A stretch of DNA of 64,000 nucleotides from Bemisia tabaci (taxonomy: Eukaryota > Arthropoda > Insecta > Hemiptera > Aleyrodidae). The notes under the pieces were generated by a model that worked only from the letters and a program-made list of their open reading frames with translations, did not search any database and had not been told where the DNA came from. The stretch covers positions 86,068,411 through 86,132,410 of the forward strand of contig NC_092793.1 of the NCBI RefSeq assembly GCF_918797505.1. Direction: 5' to 3'. The translations under genes were made by a program, and so were the position numbers. Positions 25,701-34,288 of this stretch are shown in pieces. Position 1 is the stretch's first letter; each line of letters opens with the position of its first letter.

Positions 25701-26772
25701 GGTAGAACTCTGGAACTAAGCGTTACCAGTTTCGCAAAATTAGGAGGTCTTGGAGCTTATAGTAGGGTCAGTGGACCCCCTATGGACACAGGACCCCCTA
25801 TGGACCCTTAGTTGTTTCAGGTTAAAAAACAAGGTGACAACGTAACCAATCATGAAATGAAAATTTTCTCATCATTCAGCTGATCCCAGAGAACAGCCGA
25901 CACGATTTTCAGGTTGTTTGGTGAACTTCGGTGGTGTTGGCGCAAAGCATAGAGAAAAAAAAGGAGGTGTTTGCATTTCGGACATCTTGGAATTTTTTGA
26001 TGACTTGATGACGTAGGTGGATACGGCGTGAATGGGACGTGGCTGTACCCACCTACGTCATCAAGTCATCAAAATATTCTAAGATGCCCGAAATGCAAAC
26101 ACCTCCTTTTTTGTTCTCTATGGGCGCAAAGTGTCCATAGGGGGTGAATTTCAAGTTAATTTGGATATTGTTGCATTATGAAAAACCTAATTGACCAAAT
26201 TCAAATCTGGCGAATGGGATGTTATTTACATGCATCCTTAAAGATAAAATTGGCTATTCAAAGTCATCTGCGATTAAACCACACAGTAAATGATTTTTTT
26301 CCTCTAAAAAAGTGCTTAAAGGGTCCATAGGGGGTCCACTGACCCTATAGATGGTGTATAACAGGCGCATAACTGAGGAAGTTCGATTGGACTGCATTTG
26401 GTAATTTGGACCTATAAATTCCGGCCCGGTTTAAAAACAACGTATGTGCCATTGGTTTCCCTACGCACATAAGTGTTTTTTCAGATGAGCCAGAATTTAT
26501 AGGTCCAAATTGCAAAATGCAGTCCAATTGATGGGGATTCTGTCTTAGACCATTACTTATGTAACATGGGTGAGATTTCTTACGCTGCTTAAGTCATTGG
26601 AGTTTAATATTTCTTCTTCCTCTACATAATCGGTGACTCTTTCCAAATCCTTAGCTCCACTATCGTATTTGGTGCTTTTCTTATAAGCAGATTCGTCCGT
26701 TTCGGTGGGTTGCTCGTCTGAACCATCATCAGGGGCAGTTCCGTTCAGTGTTCTGTGCTCAGAGTCAGTCAT
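13691..26772 (-). CDS. HYPK: HYPK, huntingtin-interacting protein K (3 exons)
   Basis: Three minus-strand exons, all phase 0 with GT-AG junctions, encode a 130-residue protein, against about 120-130 residues in animals. Order: an acidic N-terminus (MTDSEHRTLNG), the family signature YDSGAKDLERVTDYVEEEEI, a basic/acidic helix (EEAAEKQKKESELAKI), KKEDVDLI, and a C-terminal UBA-like three-helix domain, MEISRTTAERTLREHSGDVV to the end. HYPK binds the NAA15/NAA10 NatA acetyltransferase at the ribosome, modulates it and has chaperone activity. That role comes from the known family. The introns of 6.2 and 6.5 kb are filled with transposons. A GTG six bases upstream of the ATG is not used as the start. 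No poly(A) signal is close to the stop; an AATAAA on this strand lies at about 13353-13358. Confidence 0.93.
13787..14122. other. HYPK intron 2, proximal part
   Basis: Contains a G run near 13889-13899 followed by gtggtggtgg. No gene is seen. Confidence 0.5.
14123..14592. mobile_element. Mariner-like MITE, TA target site
   Basis: A 470-bp element with inverted ends CAGGGTGGTCCAAAAGTC and CAGGGTGATCCAAAAGTC, flanked by TA on both sides (within TATA). The terminus type and TA duplication fit Tc1/mariner. No transposase is present. The same terminus type appears at 63689. Confidence 0.8.
14675..16514. mobile_element. 1.8 kb near-perfect palindrome (foldback element)
   Basis: Arms of about 0.9 kb start CAGTACGTTTTAAACACTTT and meet at about 15590 with almost no spacer. 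The centre itself is a nested set of short palindromes (cctgacgtcaggct, tgagtcagcct). Imperfect flanks GTAAGCC and GTAAGAC could be an aged duplication. The ORFs in it (15044-15337 and 15831-16145) are mirror copies of one another and not genes. It lies in HYPK intron 2. Confidence 0.8.
16515..18108. other. HYPK intron 2, no gene recognised
   Basis: Mostly unique sequence. A GC-rich patch at 17560-17660 carries an AAGATGGCGGCG motif. A short A run at 18052-18067 and TSD copy ACAGGTGG (18101-18108) lie at the right end. Confidence 0.4.
18109..19888. mobile_element. hAT-like foldback element, family A', TSD ACAGGTGG
   Basis: Inverted termini TAGAGTACCTTTA...AGAGTATGGCCAT with exact 8-bp flanks ACAGGTGG (18101-18108 and 19889-19896). 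The arms are about 0.8 kb. The right arm lacks or replaces a part near the tip (TTCGTATCTTTTTACTACAG type), so two tip variants of the family are combined in one element. Protein-like ORFs at 18522-18749 and 19369-19581 are arm mirror images. Confidence 0.88.
20259..20366 (-). CDS. HYPK: HYPK exon 2
   Basis: 36 codons, ALQVIGSRRIEEAAEKQKKE to KKEDVDLI, between acceptor (minus strand catgttttgcag) and donor ATC|gtaagt. VIGxRR and IKKEDxxLI are HYPK hallmarks. The exon has phase-0 ends. Confidence 0.95.
20367..21217. other. HYPK intron 1, distal part, no gene
   Basis: Low-complexity A/T runs. A sequence near 21040-21075 (tatactctcgctatatacaggtactcta in part) resembles a decayed family A right end without a partner. 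Confidence 0.4.
21389..22624 (+). CDS. LINE endonuclease ORF (411 codons)
   Basis: APE-type endonuclease by motif order: FLVFINIRSITKKIEKLKVF, ILCVAEHWL, GGVAILVNEAY, IIIINIYRVPN, LILCGDFNFNC (GDFN box), ACLDNIITNI and LSDHKALVLTL (SDH box). It nicks DNA to prime reverse transcription. The last 200 codons are the linker region (KTWIDSEVKEAREW, then LWDQVKRNLNF) seen before the RT domain in such proteins, so this ORF and the next were probably one protein. A frame change at about 22611 ends it with TAA at 22622. All catalytic boxes look intact. Confidence 0.88.
   Translation: MSDVNRTLFNVKETEMLSSVKEETFLVFINIRSITKKIEKLKVFLNEVKPKILCVAEHWLGENKCVTLPGYSYITTFYRKPAKNGVSCGGVAILVNEAYAIDLRVIDISKYSREGELELTAVHCITQNIIIINIYRVPNTTKESIEKFSAVIAELVDELGNKAGKLILCGDFNFNCKQVVKESKGLLELIATNNLEILVEEVTRIKSNACLDNIITNIEETRVRVMEPALSDHKALVLTLKGVKFNKAGEMCRVRNFSIENFENFQWNLLALKKIRNGYYENPDDLYSDFAKMFKSIYEQSFPWKKVNRKRKTWIDSEVKEAREWLLILQRYSNDSEEANESFKSFQRKCLTLLQRKKSEHIQKAINNSKDPSKTLWDQVKRNLNFKEKSKNNFILNRNEIPPHEIMNEYT
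22611..24263 (+). CDS. LINE reverse transcriptase ORF (550 codons)
   Basis: Reverse transcriptase domains in order: AKIIPIYKKGEPSEYSNYRP, LALLPNFSKIFEKLIYKR, KQFGYRKHCSTTEAL, VFCDLTKAFDLVDRDLL (motif A), YGVPQGSILGPLLF (motif B), VDYVDDKTVVF (motif C, YVDD instead of the usual FADD), LGLIIQENIEWNEHI, then the C-terminal LKLQKRVLRNIF-like thumb (FKLQKRVLRNIFGLKKRE) and a tail to RVDTFCKENVFY. It overlaps the endonuclease ORF in the +1 frame; a single indel would fuse them. It is long and uninterrupted, suggesting a young insertion. Confidence 0.88.
   Translation: MNTHKFSTTIKERVTLIKSNLDPLAVVPRIENTCVLHPTDIYEVETIINELKNKSSVGEDQIPIQIIKKSVKHTREIIARVFNLMIECGQYPSALKIAKIIPIYKKGEPSEYSNYRPLALLPNFSKIFEKLIYKRVYKFLEKHRIFCRKQFGYRKHCSTTEALFEILDEITQDDLQHPNLAVFCDLTKAFDLVDRDLLLKILEKVGIRGKAGSVLRSYLHQWLQYAEVKVEGKTYISMKLLNEYGVPQGSILGPLLFIIYVMYVNNVLMSGSAVDYVDDKTVVFKQLKNEEDWKLVKKDVINLRELYSAMSQSFSTEKSVYMLFGKNGKHEVNLIQWKDSQPLGEIERVNKHKVLGLIIQENIEWNEHIDAIVKKLGSYSYAINRLRHLLNRADLIKLYYAFIYSTIRYGIMFWGNSKGVDRVFKLQKRVLRNIFGLKKRETCKLIFKENELMTVYNIYIRESVLFVNRNKHYFEFNREKENYRGRNEVDISISEIPKGMISKGPKYNCSKIYNKLPRYIKEIEERSTFKRRVDTFCKENVFYSIDEYLE
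24363..24936. other. HYPK intron 1; possible hammerhead-like motif
   Basis: No gene. At 24591-24625 the sequence CTGATGAGGTCTGAAAAGAC followed by CC resembles the core and stem II of a hammerhead ribozyme, but the conserved GAAA after stem II is absent. It may be a decayed copy. Confidence 0.35.
25190..25262 (-). repeat. tRNA-Ser-like segment inside Helitron copy 1
   Basis: The minus strand has a good A box (GTGGCCGAGTTGTCTAAGAC) and B box (GGGTTCGATCCC) with class II spacing, as in tRNA-Ser/Leu. Equivalent segments lie at about 51107-51180 and 52613-52687, always at the same place in the repeat. It is repeat-borne, so not called as a tRNA gene. Confidence 0.65.
25765..26345. mobile_element. 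TA-flanked MITE inserted in the Helitron 5' end
   Basis: Inverted ends GGGTCAGTGGACCCCCTATG. Left flank gcttatagTA and right flank TAtagatgg collapse to the intact Helitron end seen at 51673-51687, proving a TA target duplication (Tc1/mariner type). No transposase is present. Confidence 0.88.
25948..26122. mobile_element. Short palindromic MITE with 9-bp TSD (CATAGAG, family E)
   Basis: A 175-bp element with ends CATAGAGAAAAAAAAGGAGG, exact 9-bp flanks GGCGCAAAG (25939-25947 and 26123-26131), nested in the TA-flanked MITE. A 9-bp duplication suggests a Mutator-like mechanism. A second insertion of this family spans 50802-55547. Confidence 0.85.
26387..26527. repeat. 141-bp inverted-terminal repeat element
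   Basis: Ends TTGGACTGCATTT and AAATGCAGTCCAA. The same repeat occurs inverted at 48704-48840. It overlaps no gene and lies just downstream of HYPK exon 1, in the intron. Confidence 0.7.
26584..26772 (-). CDS. HYPK: HYPK exon 1 (start codon, N-terminal region)
   Basis: 63 codons from ATG at 26772-26770 (MTDSEHRTLNGTAPDDGSDE) to NSNDLSS, ending at donor AGC|gtaaga. KYDSGAKDLERVTDYVEEEE is the strongly conserved HYPK N-terminal signature. The exon has a phase-0 end. Confidence 0.93.
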
Positions 26773-27023
26773 TTTCACGGTTGGGATTGTGTCAAATAAC
26801 TAAATTACACAAACATATACACTTCATTTTGAAAGTAACACAATACACTTTTTAGATATTTCTTTATCAGACAAATCAAACAAGAAATTGATTAGTTGAC
26901 CGAGAACCATAGAGAAAATACAGTAGGTGGTGGCAAGGCAGCCATCTTGAAGATTTCCTGTGACGTAGAAAAGTAAACGGACTGGCGCGCTGTTCAAAAA
27001 ATGTACATTTCATGCATTTCATG
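26773..27023 (-). promoter_or_regulatory. HYPK 5'UTR and presumed promoter region
   Basis: Only about 250 bases separate the HYPK ATG from the first upstream transposon (27032). No clear TATA box or initiator is visible. The sequence includes a gccatcttga motif (YY1-like in the gene orientation) near 26941. Confidence 0.35.
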
Positions 27024-27219
27024 ATGGAAACTAGAGTTAGAGTACCTTTATAGACTGACATGAGTATGGCCATTCGTATCTTTTTACTACAGGAAAACTG
27101 TTCCGCTTTTTGATTGGTCAACGAGTTTTTAGGCTACATGATGCTCTTAGGGCCGTAAATAAACAAACAAGTTGGCGGCTCACCGTAACATCGATGAGAA
27201 GCTAAATTTGACAAAAATT

Positions 27220-27780
27220 TCAATGGACCAGTAGACAAGGCACGAATTTCAGCATTCTCATACACGTTTCATAACCAAAATTTCACGTAGAACACGATGC
27301 GCACAACGAATATTACCGAAATCAACTTGTTGTGAAGATATTTAATGATTCTGGATGCGTGAATTCAAACCACCCGCTCATGAAAACTCAATGCTCTACG
27401 TGACTCACATCGCGCGCTAAACGTTATCATGACAGTCTCTGCGATATAAAAATCTGGCAACCTTAATCTTGACGCTTTAGCTCAGCTATTGCAAGTTGTT
27501 TATAGTTTGAACAGCACATGGTGGGAAATGAACATCGCTTGATTGAGAAGCTTGCTGAAACCGTTGAAGTGCACGATTTGACTCACGTAGAGCTTTGAGT
27601 TTCTTGTGAGCGGGCAGTTCAAACTCCTCGTAACCAATATGAAATATAAACGTTAATATTTTTGTTAGAAGTTGATTTTGGTAATTTTCGTCGCGCGAAT
27701 CGTGTTCTACGTGAAATTCTGGTCAAGAAACGTGTATTAGAATGCTTAAATTCGTACCTTGTCTATTGGTCCATTATGCG
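27220..27780. repeat. Imperfect palindrome
   Basis: Arms 27230-27380 and 27640-27775 (gtagaacacgatgcgc against gcgcgaatcgtgttctac) with an inner loop near 27500. It is part of the interior of the family A' element. Confidence 0.6.
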
Positions 27781-28189
27781 GCAGTAACAATTTAAACGAG
27801 CATATCTACTAATAGCACACGAAAAACACATGAAAACATTGTTAAATTGCCTTTCACCTTTATCACAGGAGGATGTAAGATGTGCATAACCTCAATTTTG
27901 CTTGCTGATAACGGCCATCTTGTTTGTTTATTGACGGCTCTAAGAGCATCGTGTCAGCCTATTCCCTCGCGGGGGCAGGACATTACCTACAACGGCATTA
28001 CCTCCAAAAATCCAACGTGGTCGAGCGAGAGATCGAAACTTTAGCAATGTGCCCAAATCGATCGGTCGATGTTTCGAGATGTATAAGGCTGTCTCGAATT
28101 TTACGATGTTGCCAAACCAAAAAGTAAGCATGAGATTTCTTTTTAGGTGTTTCTCACTAGAGCTCCGCTGAGTGACGGAAAATTTCAAG

Positions 28190-28603
28190 GGAGATATTGT
28201 GGCAATTTCACGTAAAACTTATGAAACTAATGCTAACTTATGCGAATGAATGAGGCTGCTTATGAACCAACAAAAAAATGAAAATTCAAATTTGAATTTT
28301 TTATGAGATGAACTTCGTTGGAAAAAAAAACATTGTCAGTTGAACTTGCAAATCATCGGCGTGATTTGCTACAGGCTGCGGAACCAACCCGTAAAAAGTG
28401 AGTTAAAATGCATGTGAATATCCACCGAAAAAATTAAATTGGTGCATGATTTAACAGTTTTGTACTTACCTACAAACTGTCCGACTTGTTCCAAATGAGG
28501 GGCTTGGAGGACAAGGCGCATAAATGCAGTTTTTGAAAAAATTAAGATATTAATGATATTAAGTAAAACTAGTCTTAATGCATATTCTGTGGAAAATTCG
28601 TTC
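28190..28603. other. No gene seen
   Basis: AT-rich sequence between nested elements, with no motif of note. Confidence 0.4.
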
Positions 28604-28604
28604 C

Positions 28605-29393
28605 AAAGGACTACGTGCAAAACGGGCCATTTGGGGCTCGGGGCGGATACCTTTGAGACTTGCCCTATTCATTAACCTAACAATGCCTCATCTTTTCCCA
28701 AAGTTTCAAGCCCCCCAAAAATTTTGGGGAGACGCGGCAGGGGGTCAAAGTTAAAAACCGGCAAAATGTTCGCGAATTTATTACTCGAAAACCAAGAAGT
28801 TTTGGAAAATGCAGTTTAAACGAGCGTATTCAGCGTGACGAGAGCTTTCAGAAAATGTATAACATCATAGGGTTTTGTCAACTTCAGCTCGAATTATCGC
28901 CTCCGAAGCGCCGGAACGCTCAAAAAAGACCCCTTATTTTTTCACGTTTGGGCCGATTTAAAAAAGAGCCATTTTTTTATTTTCGTGAAAAACTGATATA
29001 TTGTTCCTGACTCTCTGTAGCCCCTCTAGCTCTTTACCGCATGCTGGGGAAATGTTTTGGTCGCGAGTTATAAGAGCGGAAAGGAGCGAAGGTCGGGAAA
29101 ATCGGCTATTTTAAACTGCGCGCGGTGACGGATTAGGAGACATGTGGCAACAATGCGAGGTCGGCAGAGGAGTGTGATTCGCCGAACTGAGTGGGAGGGG
29201 ACGTTTTCCCTCCGATCAACGCCGCGCGCGCAGTTTAAAATAGCCGATTTTCCCGACCTTCGCTCCTTTCCGCTCCTTCTTGGGTGGCTTGAAACTTTGG
29301 GAAAAGATGAGGCATTGTTAGATGAATGAATAGGGCAAGTCTCAAAAGTATCCGCCTCGAGCCCCAAATGGCCCGTTTTGCACGTAGTCCTTT
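28605..29393. mobile_element. Foldback element, AGGACTACG termini
   Basis: Inverted ends AAAGGACTACGTGCAAAACG with TTCCAA adjacent on both sides (possible 6-bp duplication). It contains an inner perfect-looking palindrome, 29075-29130 against 29222-29277, with GC-rich tips (actgcgcgcgg). No transposase is present. Confidence 0.65.
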
Positions 29394-29939
29394 CCAATTT
29401 TAAAGCATGAAAGAGTCAGTTTGAGCTTTCTCTCCGCCATGGATCTATGTAATTTCGAAACTTTAAACACGCATTTCTCGGAATAGCAGAAACTGCACTT
29501 ACGCCCCTCAAATGTCCTTTTTCAATAATCAAAAGCTAATTGAGCTAGGGGGGTGGTTGCATTAGCATTTTTTAATAGTAAAATCTACAATGAAACACGT
29601 CGAACACTTCTTTTAACCACAAAATTGTTGAATCAGCAATTTCATTTTCTTCCGTGCCGCATTGCAAATTTGATACTTCATGTGAATTTTTAAGACGAAC
29701 GCCGCACGTTCGCCTCAAAAAAAGTGTGTGTGGGTGGGTGCTTAGAGGAGCTATAAAATACCTAATTCTGAGCAGATTTTTTTCTTTCTCCCTCATCTTC
29801 ATAACCCACCTGTAACATACTGCACTACTCAAAAAAGAAGACGAAAAAAACCTAACGTTTTGTATGATCCCCTTCCTCGAATTAGTATTCTCTAAGTAAT
29901 GAATTTTGAAAGAAATTTCGAAATAGTCGGCCTCCTAAG
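29394..29939. other. No gene seen
   Basis: A minus-strand ORF at 29572-29832 has no recognisable domain. Nothing else noted. Confidence 0.4.
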
Positions 29940-30318
29940 CTGCCGTGCTAAGGAAGAACCCCACATAGCACAGAATCTTATGTCAATACTGATACATATT
30001 GTTGGATGTTGACATGATATCATCAACACTAATGCAGTATGATATTAAGATTGTCGGTTAAAAGGTATACCGCGTCAGCATGAATATAACACTGATACCC
30101 TCAATATATCAAACAACAGTATTGAGTCAATGCTGACGAGGTAAAAAAAAATAACACGAAAAGAAATTAACACGAAAAAATGAAAAAAAAATATAGGAAG
30201 AAAAAGAAGCCTAAGAAAACACGGTGTTAATCAAAGTTATGATGAAAGTCGAGACGCGCACTGATGCTATGCATGCTATAACAGCCTTAGCAGGCGTGAT
30301 TTTAACCCGGAACACCAT

Positions 30319-30392
30319 CAGTTCCTTGTGGCTCAATGGCAGAATACTGGGCTAGGAATTCCGCGGTTCGGGTTCAAATCCACCTGAGGGCG
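30319..30392 (+). repeat. tRNA-like segment, probably SINE head
   Basis: A box TGGCTCAATGGCAGA and B box GGTTCAAATCC at normal spacing. Flanking stems do not pair convincingly, so I treat it as a tRNA-derived repeat rather than a gene. Confidence 0.5.
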
Positions 30393-31167
30393 TCCGGGTA
30401 TTTTACGCTACTAAACGTCGCAGGACATCAAGTAAGTGGTTTATAATATTCAATACTTGTATACTTGTGTAATTCATGTTTCAAATGTAATACATGTGTA
30501 GTACTATGAAAATGACGGTCATCGTCTGAACTTTCATATCTACTTGACAGAGTGCGCTGAGTGTACAGACGTGTCAGTGTTAAGGTAGTAACGCATACAT
30601 ATTGTCGGTGTCCTGCAGTGTTCTGGGTGGATTTCTGTAGATTTTCATTTTGGGAATTTTTTTTCCTTCAAAAAAAATTTTACAGTAGGTAATCCACAAA
30701 GCATTTTTTAGAAGTAGTATACTATGTAGAATCATATTTAAGTGGAGGGGTCAACTTCTGTAGGGCCAATTTTTTTTTTTTTTTGCTAGTAAGTGAACGG
30801 AAAAAGTCTACTTTGTCAACTCCAGCCAGTCTCATTTCACATCCTGTATTTAGTACTTGCAAGGCTTCTTTCCTTCAACTTAAGGTTTTTTATTGCTTTT
30901 TCAAGTAAGAGAAGTCAAGTGAATAAAAAAATGATGAGGATAATACTTTAAAATGACTTACAAATGGTCATTTTTGGAATTTCAGTACGGAAAAGGCTTA
31001 ATATTCTGAAAAACACACTTTTATTTTAATCCTCCTAAGAAAAAAAACCAATCGAAGATACTGAAAATGCATTAAAACTCTCAATGATACCCTTAATTAA
31101 ACTAATCTTCTCATAAAACCGATTTGATTCTTAAAAAATTAGTCTTTACAGTCGTTTTTTCACCGAT

Positions 31168-31910
31168 GGCCGGAGTTGACAGGTAGTACGGAGTTGACAT
31201 AGATGAAATTACAAAACGAAGTTATTTGAAAAAATAACGAATATTTAACTAAAGACTAAAATCTGATGAACTGGAACAAACAATTGAACAAAAATATTAC
31301 ACGAATGTCAAATAAAGCTCAGTTTTACAACGTTAAACGTCATTGGGCCGGAGTCGACAAGGTCGGAGTTGACATAGACGAAATTACAAAACAAAGTTAT
31401 TTGAAAAAATAACGAATGTTCAACTAAAGACTGAAATCTAATGAACTGGAACAAACAATTGAACACAAAATATTACACGAATGTCAAATAAAGCTCAGTT
31501 TTACAACGTTAAACGCCATTGGTCCGGAATCGATAAGGTTGGAGTTGACAGAAATGAAATTACAAAATAAAGTTATTTGAAAAAATAACAAATATTTTAC
31601 TAAAGACTGAACTCTAATGAACTGGGACAAACAATTGAACAAAAATATTACACGAATGTCAAGTAAGAGCTATGTTTTACATGTTAAACGTCATTGGGCC
31701 GGAGTTGACATAGGTGAAATTATAAGACAAAGTTTTTTGAAAAAATAACGAATATTTAACTAAAGACTGAAATCTAATGAACTGGAACAAACAATTGAAC
31801 AAAAATATTACACGAATGTCGAATAAAGTTCAGCTTAATAACGTTAAACGTCATTGGGCCGGAGTTGACAAGGTCGGAGTTGACGCGGCCGGAGTTGACA
31901 TTTGAGTGTT
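31168..31910 (+). repeat. CCGGAGTTGACA minisatellite, ~175-bp period
   Basis: Four to five tandem units start with CCGGARTYGAYA at about 31170, 31349, 31524, 31699 and 31859 (spacing 179, 175, 175, 160). Unit interiors share gaacaaacaattgaacaaaa and ttacacgaatgtca. The 12-bp motif also occurs alone at about 32235 and 32430. Confidence 0.85.
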
Positions 31911-33072
31911 TTTCGCGGGAAAGAAAGTGTCCACGATGCAGAATACAAACAAAACCGATTGTTTTGAGGTTCGATCGTGCAGGTACATCATATACTGAAT
32001 TATATCACTGGCGCCACTTCCCCAGTATGAAATTTTAACATAAATGGAGTTGACAGTTTCAAATTACCATTTTTAGAAATCCAAATATTTGATGCAGAAA
32101 AGGTTTACTTATGTTTATCAAAGCAGTGTTTCCGATAGCCCGGGACCTCCAACTCTTGAAAAAACACAATCACGATGGCTACCCTGCGCGCGCACTATCA
32201 GCTATTTGCTCCGGAATGCGCGAAAATAGCTCCGCCGGAGTTGACACCAAAGCTAGCGACACAACTTTCTATGTATGGTGCACGTTCCCCTGACTTTTAA
32301 ATAGTTTTCTAACAATTTTTCAGTAGACCCCATCTATTCAACAATTTAAATAAAGCATCAAAATTGTGCAGGACTCCGCCAAAAAGTCAGCAGAACAGTT
32401 CTTGTGTTCGAATTTAGCCTGGCGACATTAGCCGGAGTTGACATTTGCACTATTAAAAAAATTCCCGAAAGTATGCTTCGGCATTTAAAGTAGATTTAAC
32501 AATTTTTTAAGATTGCCAAGACCTACCGAAGTGTAAAAAAAAATAAGTTAGACATATTCCGTAGATTACCGCCTCGAAATCATCCGGCGACAGCAAAATG
32601 AAAATCTACAGAAATCCACCCTTCTGATGACCTTGTCATAACCCTGATTTCCATATGAAATCAACCTTTTCGGCCAATACTGTAACAATATTTTGACAGC
32701 TCCAAATCAGTAACTAATAAATACTGGCATAGTCTTGATATAATATTAAATCAGGATACATCAGCATTTTATAAATACTGACACTACTGACGTGTCAGTA
32801 CTATTGTAGTATTATATCAATATTCTGTGCTATGTGGGACGCCGTATGAACATTCAAGGGTTGCCAAATTTCCTTCGATACAATGTTAATTTTTGAAGAA
32901 ATTTATGAATATTTTCCCTTGAAATTTTCAGGACTTTTCGGTGGAATTACGACCGAAATTATCTGCAAAAGTGGAGGGAAAATATTCATGAGTTTACCAG
33001 GAAATTCGTGTTTTTCAAAGAAAATGTGGGAACGCCTGAAGGTTCATACGGCGTTCTTCCTTTGCAAGGCAG

Positions 33073-33263
33073 TATATGGTGTAATGGTTGTAGCGCCACC
33101 TCTATGATCGGGAGGTCCCGGGTACGATTCCCGGCCAGACGATCCGAGTTTGATAGTCTCAAACAATAATAAGTGTTGCCTGAGACAAGTTGAGGGGTTG
33201 GAGGGGGACGGGAATAAAGGGCAAGGATTGGCCCTTGTGCACTATATAAAGCATATTTTTTTA

Positions 33264-33299
<36 letters not shown>
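33073..33299 (+). mobile_element. tRNA-derived SINE with poly(A) tail
   Basis: The head has an A box (TATGGTGTAATGGTTGTAGC) and B box (GGTACGATTCCC). A unique body (agtgttgcctgagacaag) and a long A tail (33260-33298) follow. No clear target duplication. Confidence 0.8.
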
Positions 33300-33300
<1 letters not shown>

Positions 33301-33703
33301 CCTTATGAAATTTAACATCTCTGCGACCAACGCCCAAAACCGCAGGGGGACGTAACGTCATCGTTTTTTTACCGGCTGATGAGAGCAGAGAGCAGGGGAA
33401 TATATTTTGCTGTCAACGGACTGATCGACCAACTGCCACAATCTCGGCATTACCATCCGATCATCCATGTTCTGTAGTATCATTGAACATTCATTAAGAG
33501 AGTCCAAATGTCGCTTAAGAGATACTTAATTTCATTGATATCCTTCATATATGAGCTATGGGCCATTATCGGTCCGAGAAAATCAAACTAAGATCAACGA
33601 AGCGACACGCACAAGAAAAGCAACACACTTCGGGGTCGTTTCGGCAGAGTTATGTGGACTAAAGGGGTCAGTCGAGAATAAGCTATTTGTTTTTTGAACA
33701 ATA
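33300..33703. other. No gene seen
   Basis: Non-repetitive sequence between the SINE and the TA-flanked palindrome. The ORF at 33583-33780 overlaps the palindrome arm and is not coding. Confidence 0.4.
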
Positions 33704-34288
33704 CCGGGTGTCCATAAAGTAACTGAAAAGTAGGTATAACTTTTGAACAAAAAAAGATAGAAGGTCGCGGTTTGTGGCATTCTTCATCATCCAAAAGGGG
33801 AAATTTTTCGATGGGGGGCTTTTCCTGGTGGACTCCTCTGGGGGGGCCCCAGGGGGGGCAACTTCAAAAATTCAAATAGCAACCCCCATTTTTTTAGACA
33901 TGATTAAAAAGAACTTAAAAAGACAAGAAAAATGGCGCAAATAAAATTAAAATCGGTTATTTCGTTCAAAAGTTACAGCCGGTCAAAGTTTTAAATTGAC
34001 CACTTTTCAAAAAATCGCCGATGAGCTCCAAATTATCGGAAAAACAGAAACAAACCGGGAATGAAAAGTTTGAAAAGTGCTTTTTAGGAAGAGGAAAAAC
34101 AACTGACGTTGTCACAAGTCTGGATGGCATTGTTTCAAAATAAAATTTCGGAAAATTCAACATGGCGGCAAATTTGAGGAAACGCAAAAAATGAAAATTC
34201 CAGAAACTGTTATCTTTCAAATACCCTCTAGTTTAAGGAAATCAAAGGTATCAACTTTCATTCCTTTATTTGGCCAAGTAAGAGCAAA

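Larger units (their letters stand above)
24937..26350 (-). mobile_element. Helitron-like copy 1, 3' end truncated, interrupted
   Basis: About 0.83 kb of sequence shared with 50804-51685 and 52336-53192, excluding the 25765-26345 insert. The 5' end (minus strand) TCTATACTATAAGCT is split by the TA-flanked MITE. The 3' end lacks the final GC-rich hairpin and CTAG. Confidence 0.75.
29960..32838. mobile_element. CCCACATAG-ended element, 2-bp duplication
   Basis: Inverted ends CCCACATAGCACAGAAT. Left flank gaagaAC and right flank ACgccgtatg, against the uninterrupted gaagaACgccgtatg on the minus strand at about 33040-33055, show that only AC was duplicated. It contains a tRNA-like segment (30319-30392) and the CCGGAGTTGACA minisatellite. 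Superfamily unknown. Confidence 0.75.
29940..33072. mobile_element. Terminal-inverted-repeat element (CTGCC...GAAGAACGCCG)
   Basis: Left end CTGCCGTGCTAAGGAAGAAC and right end its near complement (gttcttcctttgcaaggcag). The left tip is split by the CCCACATAG element at 29960. The inner part continues at 32839 (acgccgtatgaacattc). No ORF of note. Confidence 0.65.

Noticed and set aside
26773..26778. Upstream GTG as HYPK start
   Set aside because: Eukaryotic start should be the ATG at 26772; the two extra codons are not family-like.
31168..31910. Possible CRISPR-like array
   Set aside because: Eukaryotic context, unit ~175 bp with similar interiors. It is a minisatellite.
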